DNA of 64,000 nucleotides from the NCBI RefSeq assembly GCF_018304765.1, contig NZ_CP072642.1:231501-295500 (forward strand), in the 5' to 3' direction. Below the pieces are notes generated by a model. The model saw nothing but the letters and a program-made list of their open reading frames with translations. It was not told the DNA's origin and made no database searches. Below, one piece after another: positions 36,340 to 53,829 of the stretch; the first letter of the stretch is position 1, and each line of letters begins with the position of its first letter. A program made the translations under genes and the position numbers. The DNA is from Chloracidobacterium sp. N. GTDB lineage: Bacteria > Acidobacteriota > Blastocatellia > Chloracidobacteriales > Chloracidobacteriaceae.

Positions 36340-37035
36340 ATGGGACGGATGGGCAAGAAATACCGGGCTGCACTGGCACAAATCGAGCCGGGGCGGCTCT
36401 ACGCCCTGGCGGATGCCGTGCCGCTCATCAAGCGGATGGCCTACGCCAGGTTTGATGAGACGGTCGAAGTCACCATGGTTTTGGGCGTTGACCCCCGCAA
36501 GGCTGACCAGATGGTACGCGGGACGGTCATTCTGCCGAACGGGCTGGGAAAAACCAAACGGGTGGTGGTGATTGCCGCCGGAGAGAAGCAGTCCGAGGCG
36601 CAGACGGCCGGTGCCGATGAGGTCGGCGGTGAAGACTTCGTCGAGCGCATCAAGGGCGGCTGGCTGGACTTCGATGTGCTCATTGCCACGCCGGATATGA
36701 TGAAGTCCGTCGGTGCGCTGGGTAAAATTCTCGGCCCGCGCGGGCTGATGCCCAACCCGAAGACGGGAACCGTGACTTTTGAGGTCGGCAAGGCCGTGCA
36801 GGAAGTCAAGGCCGGTAAGGTCGAGTTCCGCGTGGACAAAACCGGTGTCGTTCACGTTCCGGTGGGGCGTGTCTCTTTTTCGGATGAGAAGCTCACGGAA
36901 AACATCCGTACCCTCATTGAAGCCGTTCTGCGCGCCAAGCCGTCGGCAAGCAAGGGGCGGTATGTGCGCGCCGCTTACTGTGGCTCAACCATGGGGCCGG
37001 CCGTACCGCTTGCATCGTCTGAGTATCATAGCTGA
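36340..37035 (+). CDS. rplA: 50S ribosomal protein L1
   Basis: A 231-residue L1 with [20 protein letters not shown] at the start, then [17 protein letters not shown], and [15 protein letters not shown] near 128-142. It binds the L1 stalk of 23S rRNA and represses its own operon in many bacteria. GAGAGGAG stands about 8 nt before the ATG. Confidence 0.98.
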   Translation: MGRMGKKYRAALAQIEPGRLYALADAVPLIKRMAYARFDETVEVTMVLGVDPRKADQMVRGTVILPNGLGKTKRVVVIAAGEKQSEAQTAGADEVGGEDFVERIKGGWLDFDVLIATPDMMKSVGALGKILGPRGLMPNPKTGTVTFEVGKAVQEVKAGKVEFRVDKTGVVHVPVGRVSFSDEKLTENIRTLIEAVLRAKPSASKGRYVRAAYCGSTMGPAVPLASSEYHS

Positions 37036-37130
37036 ATCCAGACCACAGCGAGGAAAACGTTGATGCCCTGTGCGGTAAGCCGGGGCGTCCTTGTGCAATG
37101 CCTGAGTTGAGGGCCTGAGTTGGGGGAACA

Positions 37131-37649
37131 ATGACGCGACAGGAAAAGGTGTCGGCAGTGGAGGCGTTGGCGGCGGAGTTTCAGTCCACCCGCCATGCCT
37201 TTCTGGTTGATTTTCAGGGCTTGACGGTGCAATCCGACACGGCGCTGCGCGGTGAGCTGCGCCGGGCCGGTGTGCGCTACCACGTTGTCAAGAACACGCT
37301 GGCGCGCCGCGCCGCCAAAGGGACCGTGCTGGAGCAGCTCGGCGATCGGTTTACCGGCCCGACGGCGGTTGCCCTGGCCCCGGAAGACCCAGTGGCCGCC
37401 GCCAAGCTGCTGCTCAAGCTCTTCAAAGACTATCAGCAGTTTGCTTTCAAAGCCGGGGTGGTGGACGGGAACACCATCGGGGAGAAGGACATGGAGGCGC
37501 TGGCCACCATGCCCTCCCGTGAGGAACTGCTGTCCCGCATCATGTTCCTGGTCAACTCCGGGGCCCAGCGGATTGCCTCGGCAACGAGTGGTGTGGCGCG
37601 CAATGTGGCGGTGGTCACGGCGCAGGTACGAGACAAAAAGGCAGAGTAG
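37131..37649 (+). CDS. rplJ: 50S ribosomal protein L10
   Basis: A 172-residue L10 with the N-terminal rRNA-binding domain (FLVDFQGLTVQSDTALRGEL, then YHVVKNTLARRA) and a C-terminal helix that carries the L7/L12 dimers. A 95-nt leader precedes the gene, where an autoregulatory L10-binding structure is expected in this operon type; I could not confirm a fold. Confidence 0.97.
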   Translation: MTRQEKVSAVEALAAEFQSTRHAFLVDFQGLTVQSDTALRGELRRAGVRYHVVKNTLARRAAKGTVLEQLGDRFTGPTAVALAPEDPVAAAKLLLKLFKDYQQFAFKAGVVDGNTIGEKDMEALATMPSREELLSRIMFLVNSGAQRIASATSGVARNVAVVTAQVRDKKAE

Positions 37650-37808
37650 CGTCCGGTCGAGCGTTGTGACCCAGCCATCTGCCAGCGGATGTCGCGGAGC
37701 AGGGGAAGAGCAGGGGGGGGCGGCGCTGCCTGGTCAGAGCCTGAACAACCCCTACCTGAACCACCCATGGCAGCTCGTGATTTTACGTTTTAGTTCAGAA
37801 AGGTAGGA

Positions 37809-38201
37809 ATGAACATGTCGGAGAAGTTGACGGCCATTGTCGATCAAATTGGTTCATTGACATTGTTGGAGGCAGCGGAACTCGTCAAGCTGATGGAAGC
37901 GAAGTTTGGAGTTTCGGCTGCGGCGGCTGCGGTCGCCGTTCCGGCTGCCGCCGCCGCCGGTGCGCCGGCGGCTCCGGCCGAGGAAGCCAAGGATGAGTTC
38001 GATGTCATCCTGACGGCGGCCGGCGCCAACAAGATCAACGTCATCAAGGTTGTCCGGGAAATTACCTCGCTGGGGCTGAAGGAGGCCAAAGACCTTGTGG
38101 ACGGCGCTCCCAAGCCGGTCAAGACCGGCATTCCAAAGGCCGAGGCCGAGGCTATCAAGGCCAAGCTGACGGAAGCCGGAGCGTCCGTCGAAGTCAAGTA
38201 A
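37809..38201 (+). CDS. rplL: 50S ribosomal protein L7/L12
   Basis: A 130-residue stalk protein with an N-terminal dimerisation domain ([19 protein letters not shown]), an Ala/Pro-rich hinge and the factor-binding C-terminal domain ([22 protein letters not shown]). Two ATGs compete: 37809, and 37815 with AGGA 6 nt upstream, which would begin MSEKL. The second may be the true start. A long spacer separates it from rpoB. Confidence 0.97.
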   Translation: MNMSEKLTAIVDQIGSLTLLEAAELVKLMEAKFGVSAAAAAVAVPAAAAAGAPAAPAEEAKDEFDVILTAAGANKINVIKVVREITSLGLKEAKDLVDGAPKPVKTGIPKAEAEAIKAKLTEAGASVEVK

Positions 38202-38297
38202 GAACGTTTGTCGTCGGCGGGGCGGTAGGGGCAGATTACCACCACCATGTCCAAGGTCAGGGCAGGTGGTGGGCTTGCCTTTTGAGCACAGGGCTTA

Positions 38298-38351
38298 CCT
38301 GAAAAACCCGTCCGGCCTGGAAAACCTGTCCGGACTGGAAAGCCTGTCCGG
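38298..38351 (+). repeat. Three 18-bp tandem repeats in the rplL-rpoB spacer
   Basis: Units begin at 38298, 38316 and 38334, with the form (C/A)CTG(G/A)AAA(A/G)CC(T/C)GTCCGG. They differ at a few bases, so the array is not recent. The period of 18 keeps a reading frame open but no convincing protein. Confidence 0.8.
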
Positions 38352-38578
38352 TTTGAGCCATTCATTGGTGGCGGGAGGCGCTTTTGAACAACGTCAGTGG
38401 CGCCAACTGGCTCGTGGTTACGGGGTATGCACGAGTGGCTTTCCCTTGTCACCTGACGGGCGACTGTGGCCGGCCGGCTGCGGCAGGTGATCCCGGTCCG
38501 GCCCTGACCCGTTGTTTTCCCAACTGGTTTCGCTGCACCATTTCCTTGTTGGCTTCCTTACTTCACGCGCATCGAAAA

Positions 38579-38603
38579 GCCCGTTTTTCAACGGGTGCGT
38601 TTT
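38579..38603 (+). terminator. Possible attenuator hairpin before rpoB
   Basis: CCCGTT (38580-38585), loop TTTC and AACGGG (38590-38595) form a 6-bp stem, with a possible G-T pair at the base. A broken T-run (TGCGTTTT) follows. It is weak, which suits partial readthrough into rpoBC. Confidence 0.3.
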
Positions 38604-38659
38604 CCCGTGCCCGTTGTTTTCCGGGGCTGGTTTGATGCGGAAAGGCATGTCTTTGGCTT

Positions 38660-43099
<4,440 letters not shown>

Positions 43100-43164
43100 G
43101 ATGGTCAACCAGTGACGGCCGTTCAGTCCGGCGGCCGTCACATTGCCCGCTTTGGAGGTCATTC

Positions 43165-47367
<4,203 letters not shown>

Positions 47368-47403
47368 CACGGGGGACGGGACATTTTCCCCCGGTGACGG
47401 ACG

Positions 47404-47442
47404 GCGCGCGTCCGGGTTACGATGCCCGGCGCGCGCTTTTTT
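47404..47442 (+). terminator. Strong intrinsic terminator of the rpoBC operon
   Basis: GCGCGCG-T-CCGGG (47404-47416) pairs with CCCGG-CGCGCGC (47425-47436), giving 12 bp with one bulged T and an 8-nt loop. TTTTTT follows at 47437-47442. It is the clearest plus-strand terminator in the window. Confidence 0.88.
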
Positions 47443-47502
47443 GTCTGCTTTGGCCGCGCCATACCTTGTTCCGGCAACCCTCTTGCGGAGGCAACTGCGA
47501 TC

Positions 47503-49149
47503 ATGCCAACCGGAGATGAACTGCGCCGCCTGGCGCAGCAGCTACGCGAAGGAACTGCGCCGGTGCTTGAAGCGCCTGCGATTGGAAGCTGGCTACAGTC
47601 CTGGGCCCGTCAGCAACCGACGGCAACGGCGCTGGTTGCCTACGATGCTGAAGGGCAACGTACGGCGCTGAGCTACGCGGAGTTGTGGGAAGCCGTCCAG
47701 GTAGGCGTCGCCGCATTGCGGGCGCACGGTATTGCGCCGGGCGACCGGGTGGCCACGCTGGCCCACAATGACGGTGAAACCGTTGTGGCGTATCTCGCCA
47801 TCTGGGCGCTTGGCGCATGTGTGGCGCCGGTCAACATGACCGAAGACGCCGGGCGCCGGCGCTTCATTGTCGAACACGCCGAAGCCCGGCTGCTGCTCGC
47901 GCTGGATGATTACCTGTCCGAAGCCCACGAACTGGCGCGTCAAATTCCGGCGGTGCGGGCTGTCCTCGAACTTCAGGGCGGACGGTGGCGGGCCGGCTTT
48001 GCCAGCGCTGGCAATGTGGAGCCGGATTGCACCCCGGAGCGCGAAGCCCTGATTGTCTATACCTCCGGCACGACCGGCGCGCCAAAGGGGGTGGTGCTCA
48101 CGCAGGCCAACCTGCTGCTCGATGCCCAGGCGCTGCGCGACTGGAACGGCGTCACCCGGCAGGATGGGCTGATGTGCGTTCTGCCCATCCACCACGTCAA
48201 CGGCATTGTGGTCACGCTGCTGACGCCGCTGGTTGCCGGTGCGCGGGCGGTCCTCAATCACCGGTTTTCGCCGGCGACCTTCTGGCCGCGCCTTGTGGCG
48301 GAGCAGGTACGCATTGTGAGCGTCGTTCCGACACTGCTTGCCTTCTTGCTGGAGCGTCGCCAGCACTTCCTGCCGGAAGCCAGGGCGTTTCTTTCACACG
48401 TCATCTGCGGGGCCGGGCCGCTGACCGTCGAACTGGCACGCCAGTTTGAAGACACCTTTGGCATCCGGGTGCTCCACGGGTACGGGCTGAGTGAAACAAC
48501 CTGCTACTCGACGATGCTGCCGCTGGACCTACCGCCGGACGAACACCGGCACTGGATGCAGACCTTGGGCTTTCCTTCCATCGGGGTGGCCCTGCCGGTC
48601 TGCAACGTGGCCATTCACGACGCCACGGGGCAGCCCCTGCCGCCGGGCGTCCGGGGGGAAATCGTCGTGTGCGGGCCGACCGTCATGGTCGGGTATTTCA
48701 AGCGCCCGGAAGCGAATGCTGATACCTTTGCCCACGGCTGGTTTCGGACGGGCGACGAGGGCTTCTACGAGCGCGATGCCCAGGGGCGCGCCTTTTTCTT
48801 CATCACCGGACGCATCAAGGAACTCATCATCCGGGGTGGAGTGAACCTGTCGCCTTTTGAGATTGACGCCGTGCTTTCCCACATTCCCGGTGTGAAATGC
48901 GGGCTGGCCGTCGGCTTTGAAAACCGCTGGTATGGCGAGGAAGTAGGGGCTTATGTCGTTTTGGAGGAAGGCGTCCAGCTTGACGCTGAAACCATCCTGC
49001 GGGCGGCGCGGGAGCGGCTGCCCTTCCACAAGTCGCCCAAAGTCGTCGTGTTTGGCACGGACATCCCCGTGACTTCCACGGGCAAATACCAGCGCAACAA
49101 ACTGAAGGCTTACTTTGAACCGTGGCGTGACGCCCAGTTCACCGCATAG
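47503..49149 (+). CDS. Acyl-CoA synthetase / AMP-dependent ligase
   Basis: A 548-residue adenylate-forming enzyme that activates a carboxylic acid to acyl-AMP and then acyl-CoA. Motifs in order: [20 protein letters not shown] (ATP loop), [37 protein letters not shown] and the C-terminal [11 protein letters not shown] with the adenylation lysine. ATG 47503 with GGAGG upstream is preferred to earlier frames that lie in the terminator. The substrate (fatty or aromatic acid) cannot be told. Its last 40 nt overlap the converging DUF5522 gene. Confidence 0.93.
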   Translation: MPTGDELRRLAQQLREGTAPVLEAPAIGSWLQSWARQQPTATALVAYDAEGQRTALSYAELWEAVQVGVAALRAHGIAPGDRVATLAHNDGETVVAYLAIWALGACVAPVNMTEDAGRRRFIVEHAEARLLLALDDYLSEAHELARQIPAVRAVLELQGGRWRAGFASAGNVEPDCTPEREALIVYTSGTTGAPKGVVLTQANLLLDAQALRDWNGVTRQDGLMCVLPIHHVNGIVVTLLTPLVAGARAVLNHRFSPATFWPRLVAEQVRIVSVVPTLLAFLLERRQHFLPEARAFLSHVICGAGPLTVELARQFEDTFGIRVLHGYGLSETTCYSTMLPLDLPPDEHRHWMQTLGFPSIGVALPVCNVAIHDATGQPLPPGVRGEIVVCGPTVMVGYFKRPEANADTFAHGWFRTGDEGFYERDAQGRAFFFITGRIKELIIRGGVNLSPFEIDAVLSHIPGVKCGLAVGFENRWYGEEVGAYVVLEEGVQLDAETILRAARERLPFHKSPKVVVFGTDIPVTSTGKYQRNKLKAYFEPWRDAQFTA

Positions 49150-49331
49150 GCCGGCTGATCGTGGGCGGGCGTGGACAGTTCCCGCTGCGGCTGCCGGGAC
49201 GCCGGCTGGTCGCGGTAGGGGCAGTGACGGCAGCCCGAACCACAGCAGCGCCCACGGGCCAGAAGATACCGCGCCGTAAAGACGTAGCAGCCGTTTTCAA
49301 GGTAGTAGTCGTCGCCTTCGATGAGCGCCAT
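49110..49331 (-). CDS. DUF5522 small cysteine-rich protein
   Basis: A 73-residue protein with the compact motif EGDDYYLENGCYVFTARYLL, then RGRCCGSGCRHCPYR (27-41). The family consensus ends in CCGxGCRHCPY, so recognition is good. The cluster of four cysteines and a histidine suggests a bound metal or Fe-S centre, but the function is unknown. It overlaps the 3' end of the acyl-CoA synthetase gene on the opposite strand and follows the glycosyltransferase gene by 33 nt. Confidence 0.8.
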   Translation of the reverse strand: MALIEGDDYYLENGCYVFTARYLLARGRCCGSGCRHCPYRDQPASRQPQRELSTPAHDQPAYAVNWASRHGSK

Positions 49332-49364
49332 CCCGCTTGACCGATGGGCCGGTGAACGCGGCCA

Positions 49365-50606
49365 TTATGGGCAGTCTGTGGGGACGGACGGCGGCGTGCG
49401 CCAGAGAATTTCGGTTTGCTGCGCCGAAATGAGCCGGTAGGCAATCCCGCGCCATACAACAACCCGGCAGAACAGCGACACGACCGTATTGGCAGCATAC
49501 AGCATGGCCGTCGGGATGTGGAGACAGCAAAACAGGATGCGCCGCCGCCAGTCGCCGATGTGCTGCGCGCCGAGCGCCTGCCGGACGGCCAGCAGGGACA
49601 GGGCATCATCCAGCCCGCCGAGCAGCCACAGCCCGACCAGTCCCAGGTGGGCTGTCGAAAGCACACCGGCCCAGGCATCCCGCAGCCCTTCCAGCCCGAT
49701 GCCGAGGACGACGAGCGTAAAGAAGCCGTACCAGAGCAGGGCAATGCGCCACATCGCCGGGTGATAAATGCGGGTGATGAGGATTTGCCGGGTCGTAAAC
49801 TCCCACAGATCGCGCCAGCCAAGGCCATCGGATGAGGCCACAAGACAGGTTGGAACAAACACCATCCGTCGCCGGTAGGCGCGCAGGGCGGCGCTGGCAA
49901 CGTAGTCATCGCTGAGTGTTCCACGCCATCGTTCGGCCAAGCGGAGTTGTGCGAACGTCGCCCGCCGGAGCGCCATCGAGCCGCCCCAGACAAAGCTCGA
50001 TCCGCCGGGTTTGAGGTTGGTCAGGATGACGGTGTTCCAGTGTGCGCGCCACAGGCTGGGCAGATCAGCGTTGTCCAGCGAGTACCACCGCATGCCGCTG
50101 GTCGCGCCAACCTGCTCATCGCCAAGGGGTGCGACCAGTTCGCGCAACCAGTCGGGCGGGATTTCGATGTCGGAGTCGAGAAACGCCAGCACTTCACTGT
50201 CCGGCCGGGCGGCTGCCACACCAGCCAGCAGGTTGTGAACTTTCTGACCGCTGTCGGTGGCCAGCCCGGCGACAACAAGGCGGAGGCGTCCGGGATGTTG
50301 CAGCACCCATTGGGAAAGCTGCTGATAAGCCGGATCGGTCTCGCTTTCGACGACAAACACCACCTCGTAGTCGGGAAAGTCGAGGGCGGCCAGTCGCGGC
50401 AGGCTGCGACGCAGTCCGTCGTCATCACCCTTGCACGGCGCAATGACGGTCACAAAGGGCGCGTAGTCCTTGGGATGCGCCCGTGCGGCAACAAAGCGTC
50501 GCACACAGGCAAGGAGCTGGAAGCCTTCCCAGAGCCGAAGCAGGGCGCGGCCCAGCAGCGGTAGCAGCAGCAGGTCAAACCCGTGTGTGACCAGTCCTCC
50601 GGTCAT
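49365..50606 (-). CDS. Family 2/21 glycosyltransferase, ceramide-glucosyltransferase-like
   Basis: A 413-residue membrane enzyme. The GT-A domain has VTVIAPCKGDDDG near 52-64, FLDSDIEIPPDWL near 140-152 (DxD-like), GGSMALRR and GTLSDDYVAS (third Asp), then RQILITRIYHP. Two or three hydrophobic segments at the C-terminus anchor it in the membrane. These enzymes put a sugar on a lipid such as ceramide, hopanoid or diacylglycerol; the acceptor is unknown. Its start overlaps the glycerate kinase stop by 4 nt. Confidence 0.87.
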   Translation of the reverse strand: MTGGLVTHGFDLLLLPLLGRALLRLWEGFQLLACVRRFVAARAHPKDYAPFVTVIAPCKGDDDGLRRSLPRLAALDFPDYEVVFVVESETDPAYQQLSQWVLQHPGRLRLVVAGLATDSGQKVHNLLAGVAAARPDSEVLAFLDSDIEIPPDWLRELVAPLGDEQVGATSGMRWYSLDNADLPSLWRAHWNTVILTNLKPGGSSFVWGGSMALRRATFAQLRLAERWRGTLSDDYVASAALRAYRRRMVFVPTCLVASSDGLGWRDLWEFTTRQILITRIYHPAMWRIALLWYGFFTLVVLGIGLEGLRDAWAGVLSTAHLGLVGLWLLGGLDDALSLLAVRQALGAQHIGDWRRRILFCCLHIPTAMLYAANTVVSLFCRVVVWRGIAYRLISAQQTEILWRTPPSVPTDCP

Positions 50607-51748
50607 AGGGTCTGACCACTCGGCTTCAGCGCCATACCGGCCAGGGCCCTGGCGACACAGCCGGACAGCGTGCGGACGGCCTGGTTGGGTGCATGGGGCG
50701 GAAGTTCATAAACGGCCGTAAACCCGGCGGCGCGCCACTGCGCTTCGGTCAACCGGACGCGCCCGGCAAAGGCCACCACCGGCAGGTGGCGCTGCGCGCC
50801 CAGTGCGGCCAGAAATCCCGTGGACTTGCCGTGAAGGGACTGTTCATCAAGTTGTCCTTCACCCGTGAGCAGCGCTGTGGCGCGGGTCAGTTCAGCCTGG
50901 AAGCGGGGGTGTTCGGTCAGCCAGCGCGCGCCCAGTACCCGTTCGGCGCCGAGCCAGGCAACCAAGGCAAAGGCCGTACCGCCGGCCGCGCCAGTACCGG
51001 GAAGGTCGCGGACGCGGCGACCGGTTACGGCTTCAAGGACCTCGGCCCAGTGGTGGAGGTTGGCTTCGAGCTGCGGCAGTTCGTCGGGTGTCGCGCCTTT
51101 CTGTTCGGCAAAGGTATGGACCGCGCCGCTGGGGCCGAGCAGCGGATGCAGCACGTCACAGGCGCAGATGAGGCGACCGCCGCGCGCCCGGAAGGTTTCC
51201 GGCGGGCTGTCCGGTTCAGGCCCTTCAATCCGCTCCACCTGACCGAGGCCCGCGTTGCCGGGAGGCACCGGGTTGCCATCGCGGTCAAGCAGCCGGACAC
51301 CAAGCGCCTGCAACACCCCGGCGCCGCCGTCCATCGTCGCCGTGTCGCCCAGACCAAGCACGATGGTGTGCACCTGCGGGCGCGCCATGATGGACCGGAG
51401 CAGTTCGCTCGTCCCGCGACTGGAGAGGTGCGCCGGGCGCCGGGCTGTTTCCGGCACGAGATCAAGCCCCGACGCCAGCGCCATTTCGGCATAGGCTGTC
51501 CCGTCTTCGCCCAGAAGAAACGTGACCGGAATACGCCTTCCAACCGGTGGGTGCACGTTCGTCTGGTGTTTCCGCAGGTGTGGGGAGAGGCGGCGAATGG
51601 CATCGAGAAAGCCGCGCCCGCCGTCACTCATCGGAAAGCTTGTGGAGTCGAGCGTTGGATGGGCGCGATGCAAGCCCAAGGCTATGGCCCGGGCCGCCTG
51701 CACCGACGAAAGCGTACCTTTGAACCCGTTGGGAGCGATGAGGATCAC
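50603..51748 (-). CDS. Glycerate 2-kinase (GarK/GlxK family)
   Basis: A 381-residue kinase. IAPNGFKGTLSSVQAARAIALG and PMSDGGRGFLDA at the N-terminus, GLGDTATMDGGAG and LTGEGQLDEQSLHGKSTG are family signatures. It phosphorylates D-glycerate, feeding glyoxylate or sugar-acid breakdown into glycolysis. The start is a GTG at 51748, 4 nt from the histidine kinase stop; it overlaps the glycosyltransferase start by 4 nt. The three genes are probably co-transcribed although their functions differ. Confidence 0.92.
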   Translation of the reverse strand: MILIAPNGFKGTLSSVQAARAIALGLHRAHPTLDSTSFPMSDGGRGFLDAIRRLSPHLRKHQTNVHPPVGRRIPVTFLLGEDGTAYAEMALASGLDLVPETARRPAHLSSRGTSELLRSIMARPQVHTIVLGLGDTATMDGGAGVLQALGVRLLDRDGNPVPPGNAGLGQVERIEGPEPDSPPETFRARGGRLICACDVLHPLLGPSGAVHTFAEQKGATPDELPQLEANLHHWAEVLEAVTGRRVRDLPGTGAAGGTAFALVAWLGAERVLGARWLTEHPRFQAELTRATALLTGEGQLDEQSLHGKSTGFLAALGAQRHLPVVAFAGRVRLTEAQWRAAGFTAVYELPPHAPNQAVRTLSGCVARALAGMALKPSGQTL

Positions 51749-51752
51749 GCGC

Positions 51753-53597
51753 TTATTCAGGCTTCTTTTCGGTCACGACCTGTTTGACAGCATGCAGGAG
51801 TTCATTTTCGCTGAAGGGCTTGGCCAGAAACACCGTGTCCAGCGGCAAATCCGTCGCCCGGTCGCGGGCGCCAAAAGAACCGCTCATGAGAATACACCGG
51901 CAGTTCGGATATTCTCTGGCGATGTCCTGAAAGACACGCTGTCCGCCGCCTTCCGGCAGGATGTCATCGGTGATGAGCAGGTGAATGGGTTTGCCACTCT
52001 GCGCCACGATGTGGTGAAGCGCCTCTTCGGCGGTTTGGGCGGAGAGAACTGAAAAGCCGGCATCGGTGAGCCACTCGCAGACGAGTTCGAGCAGGTCCGG
52101 TTCATCTTCGACGACGAGCGCCGTCAGACCGACGTAGTTGCCGGTCGGACGCCAGGACAGACGCGCTCTGGGCACCAGGCTCGGATCGGCTTCGGCCATG
52201 GGCAGGAACAGGTGAAACGTCGTTCCCAACCCAAGTTTGGACTCCACTTCAATGAAGCCACCGGCTTCGGTCACACAGCCATAGACGGCCGCCAGGCCGA
52301 GACCCGTGCCTTTACCGGCTGGTTTGGTGGTGAAAAAGGGTTCAAAGAGACGGTGGCGCGTTTCGGCGCTCATGCCAACGCCGGTGTCCGAAACCGCGAT
52401 GACGGCGTAATCGCCGGGCGCAGGCGGGGTGGCACAGGCCCGGATGCGTTCCGGTGAGGGGATAAGCTGGTCTTCCGTGAGGAAATGTCGCGTCGTCTTC
52501 ACGGTCAGGGTGCCGCCTTCCGGCATGGCATCCCGCGCATTGACAATGAGGTTGAGCAGGCACTGCGAGAGCTGTCCGGCGTCTATGGACACGAACAAGG
52601 CCTCTGGATGAAGCTGCCTGGTGAATGTCACCCGCGCCGACAGGATGCGCTCGGCGAGAACGGCCGTTTCGGCCGCAACCGGATTGATGTCCTGAACGAG
52701 GGCAACGGAGTCGCTTTTGCGGCTGAAAATCATAAGCTGCCGCACGAGTTCAGCGCCACGCTTGGCTGCCGTCAGAATGGACGACCGCTGCTTGGCGAGG
52801 CGCGCATCGAGCTGGCTGGACCGCGCCCCAATCATTTCGGCATAGCCTTGGATGACGGACAGGATGTTGTTGAAGTTGTGGGCCACGCCGGAGGTCAGTT
52901 GCCCGATGGCTTCCAGGCGCTGCATGCGCCGGAACTGCTCTTCCCGCTGTTGCCGGCCGAAGGTTTCTTCGGCCACGGCGACACAAAATTCCCTGGCGCA
53001 CAGCTCCAGACGGGCCAGGGAGAGGTGCACACTGATGGGGACACCCGCTTTGGTCTGATGCCGCCAGGCCACCGGCTGGGTGAACCTTTCCATCGCCACT
53101 TTCTGGCAGGGGGCCTGCACAAGGTAGTCCTGCCAGGCAACAGCCGTATCTGTCGTGGCCAATTGCCGCACATCCATCCCCACCCACTCATCGGCTGGAT
53201 AGCCATAGAGTTCCAGGGCGGCGACGTTTCCGTACTCAATCTTCAGGTTTTGAGGGTCGAACGACCAGACCGGCAGCGGAAAGTGGTCGAAAAGCCGGTG
53301 CCAGGTTTGGGTTGTCAGGGAGGCTTCGCGGGCGTGGAACTGTTCGTCCTGCAGGGCCGCCAGCAGCTCTCCGGCACGCATCAGGGCGGACGGAGACAAG
53401 GTTCCCGCTTCAAGCAGGGCTGCCAAGGCTTCATGGTGAAGCGCCGTGAGCCGGTGTGTGTCGGTGGAAGCTGCCGCGAGTGATGCCGTCAGGGAGGTGA
53501 GCGCCGTTGGAAGGCCGGCCGGATCGTCGAGGCAGATCTTGAGCGCCTGCAAATAGGCTGCAAACAGTGGTTCTGGAGAAGACATGGAAAGGCCCAT
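51753..53597 (-). CDS. Hybrid sensor histidine kinase with PAS and receiver domains
   Basis: A 614-residue soluble kinase. A PAS-like sensor lies at about 105-220 ([19 protein letters not shown]). The phosphoacceptor box is [17 protein letters not shown] (H near 238), with the HATPase N box [13 protein letters not shown] and G boxes DTGVGMSAE and [15 protein letters not shown]-terminal receiver follows (ALVVEDEP, Asp in [11 protein letters not shown] near 541, Lys in [10 protein letters not shown]). No transmembrane segment is present. No separate response regulator is adjacent, so output may pass by phosphorelay. ATG 53597 is used; 53585 is also possible. Confidence 0.93.
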   Translation of the reverse strand: MGLSMSSPEPLFAAYLQALKICLDDPAGLPTALTSLTASLAAASTDTHRLTALHHEALAALLEAGTLSPSALMRAGELLAALQDEQFHAREASLTTQTWHRLFDHFPLPVWSFDPQNLKIEYGNVAALELYGYPADEWVGMDVRQLATTDTAVAWQDYLVQAPCQKVAMERFTQPVAWRHQTKAGVPISVHLSLARLELCAREFCVAVAEETFGRQQREEQFRRMQRLEAIGQLTSGVAHNFNNILSVIQGYAEMIGARSSQLDARLAKQRSSILTAAKRGAELVRQLMIFSRKSDSVALVQDINPVAAETAVLAERILSARVTFTRQLHPEALFVSIDAGQLSQCLLNLIVNARDAMPEGGTLTVKTTRHFLTEDQLIPSPERIRACATPPAPGDYAVIAVSDTGVGMSAETRHRLFEPFFTTKPAGKGTGLGLAAVYGCVTEAGGFIEVESKLGLGTTFHLFLPMAEADPSLVPRARLSWRPTGNYVGLTALVVEDEPDLLELVCEWLTDAGFSVLSAQTAEEALHHIVAQSGKPIHLLITDDILPEGGGQRVFQDIAREYPNCRCILMSGSFGARDRATDLPLDTVFLAKPFSENELLHAVKQVVTEKKPE

Positions 53598-53829
53598 CTG
53601 ACCAATGGATGAGCGGAGTCTAAAACAGGCTGTTACACGTAAGCAATCAACGTAGTCTGCCGTTCATACACGTTCGCCGGGAGGGGAGGGGGGCTTTGGC
53701 AGTTTCCCGGCCCAGTCCGAAGTGCCTGGGCGCCTGCCCGTTGGGCAACGGTTTCGATGTGAATTGCAGGAAGTCTTGAGGCAGCCATCCACACAACTGG
53801 CTGTTCTGCCGCTCACACCAAGGCGGCAC

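Larger units (their letters stand above)
38202..38659 (+). other. 458-nt rplL-rpoB spacer
   Basis: No gene is supported. The spacer holds three 18-bp tandem repeats at 38298-38351, a short hairpin at 38579-38596 followed by TGCGTTTT, and otherwise unique sequence. In other bacteria this gap contains a partial terminator that lowers rpoBC expression relative to the ribosomal genes; the same role is possible here. Confidence 0.6.

Noticed and set aside
38266-38490. 74-codon frame through the 18-bp tandem repeats in the rplL-rpoB spacer
   Set aside because: The frame stays open because the repeat length is a multiple of three. No start signal, and the flanks do not look coding.
47370-47395. GGGGGA...TCCCCC hairpin just after rpoC as terminator
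   Set aside because: No T-run follows it. The much stronger hairpin at 47404-47436 with six T residues is the likely terminator.
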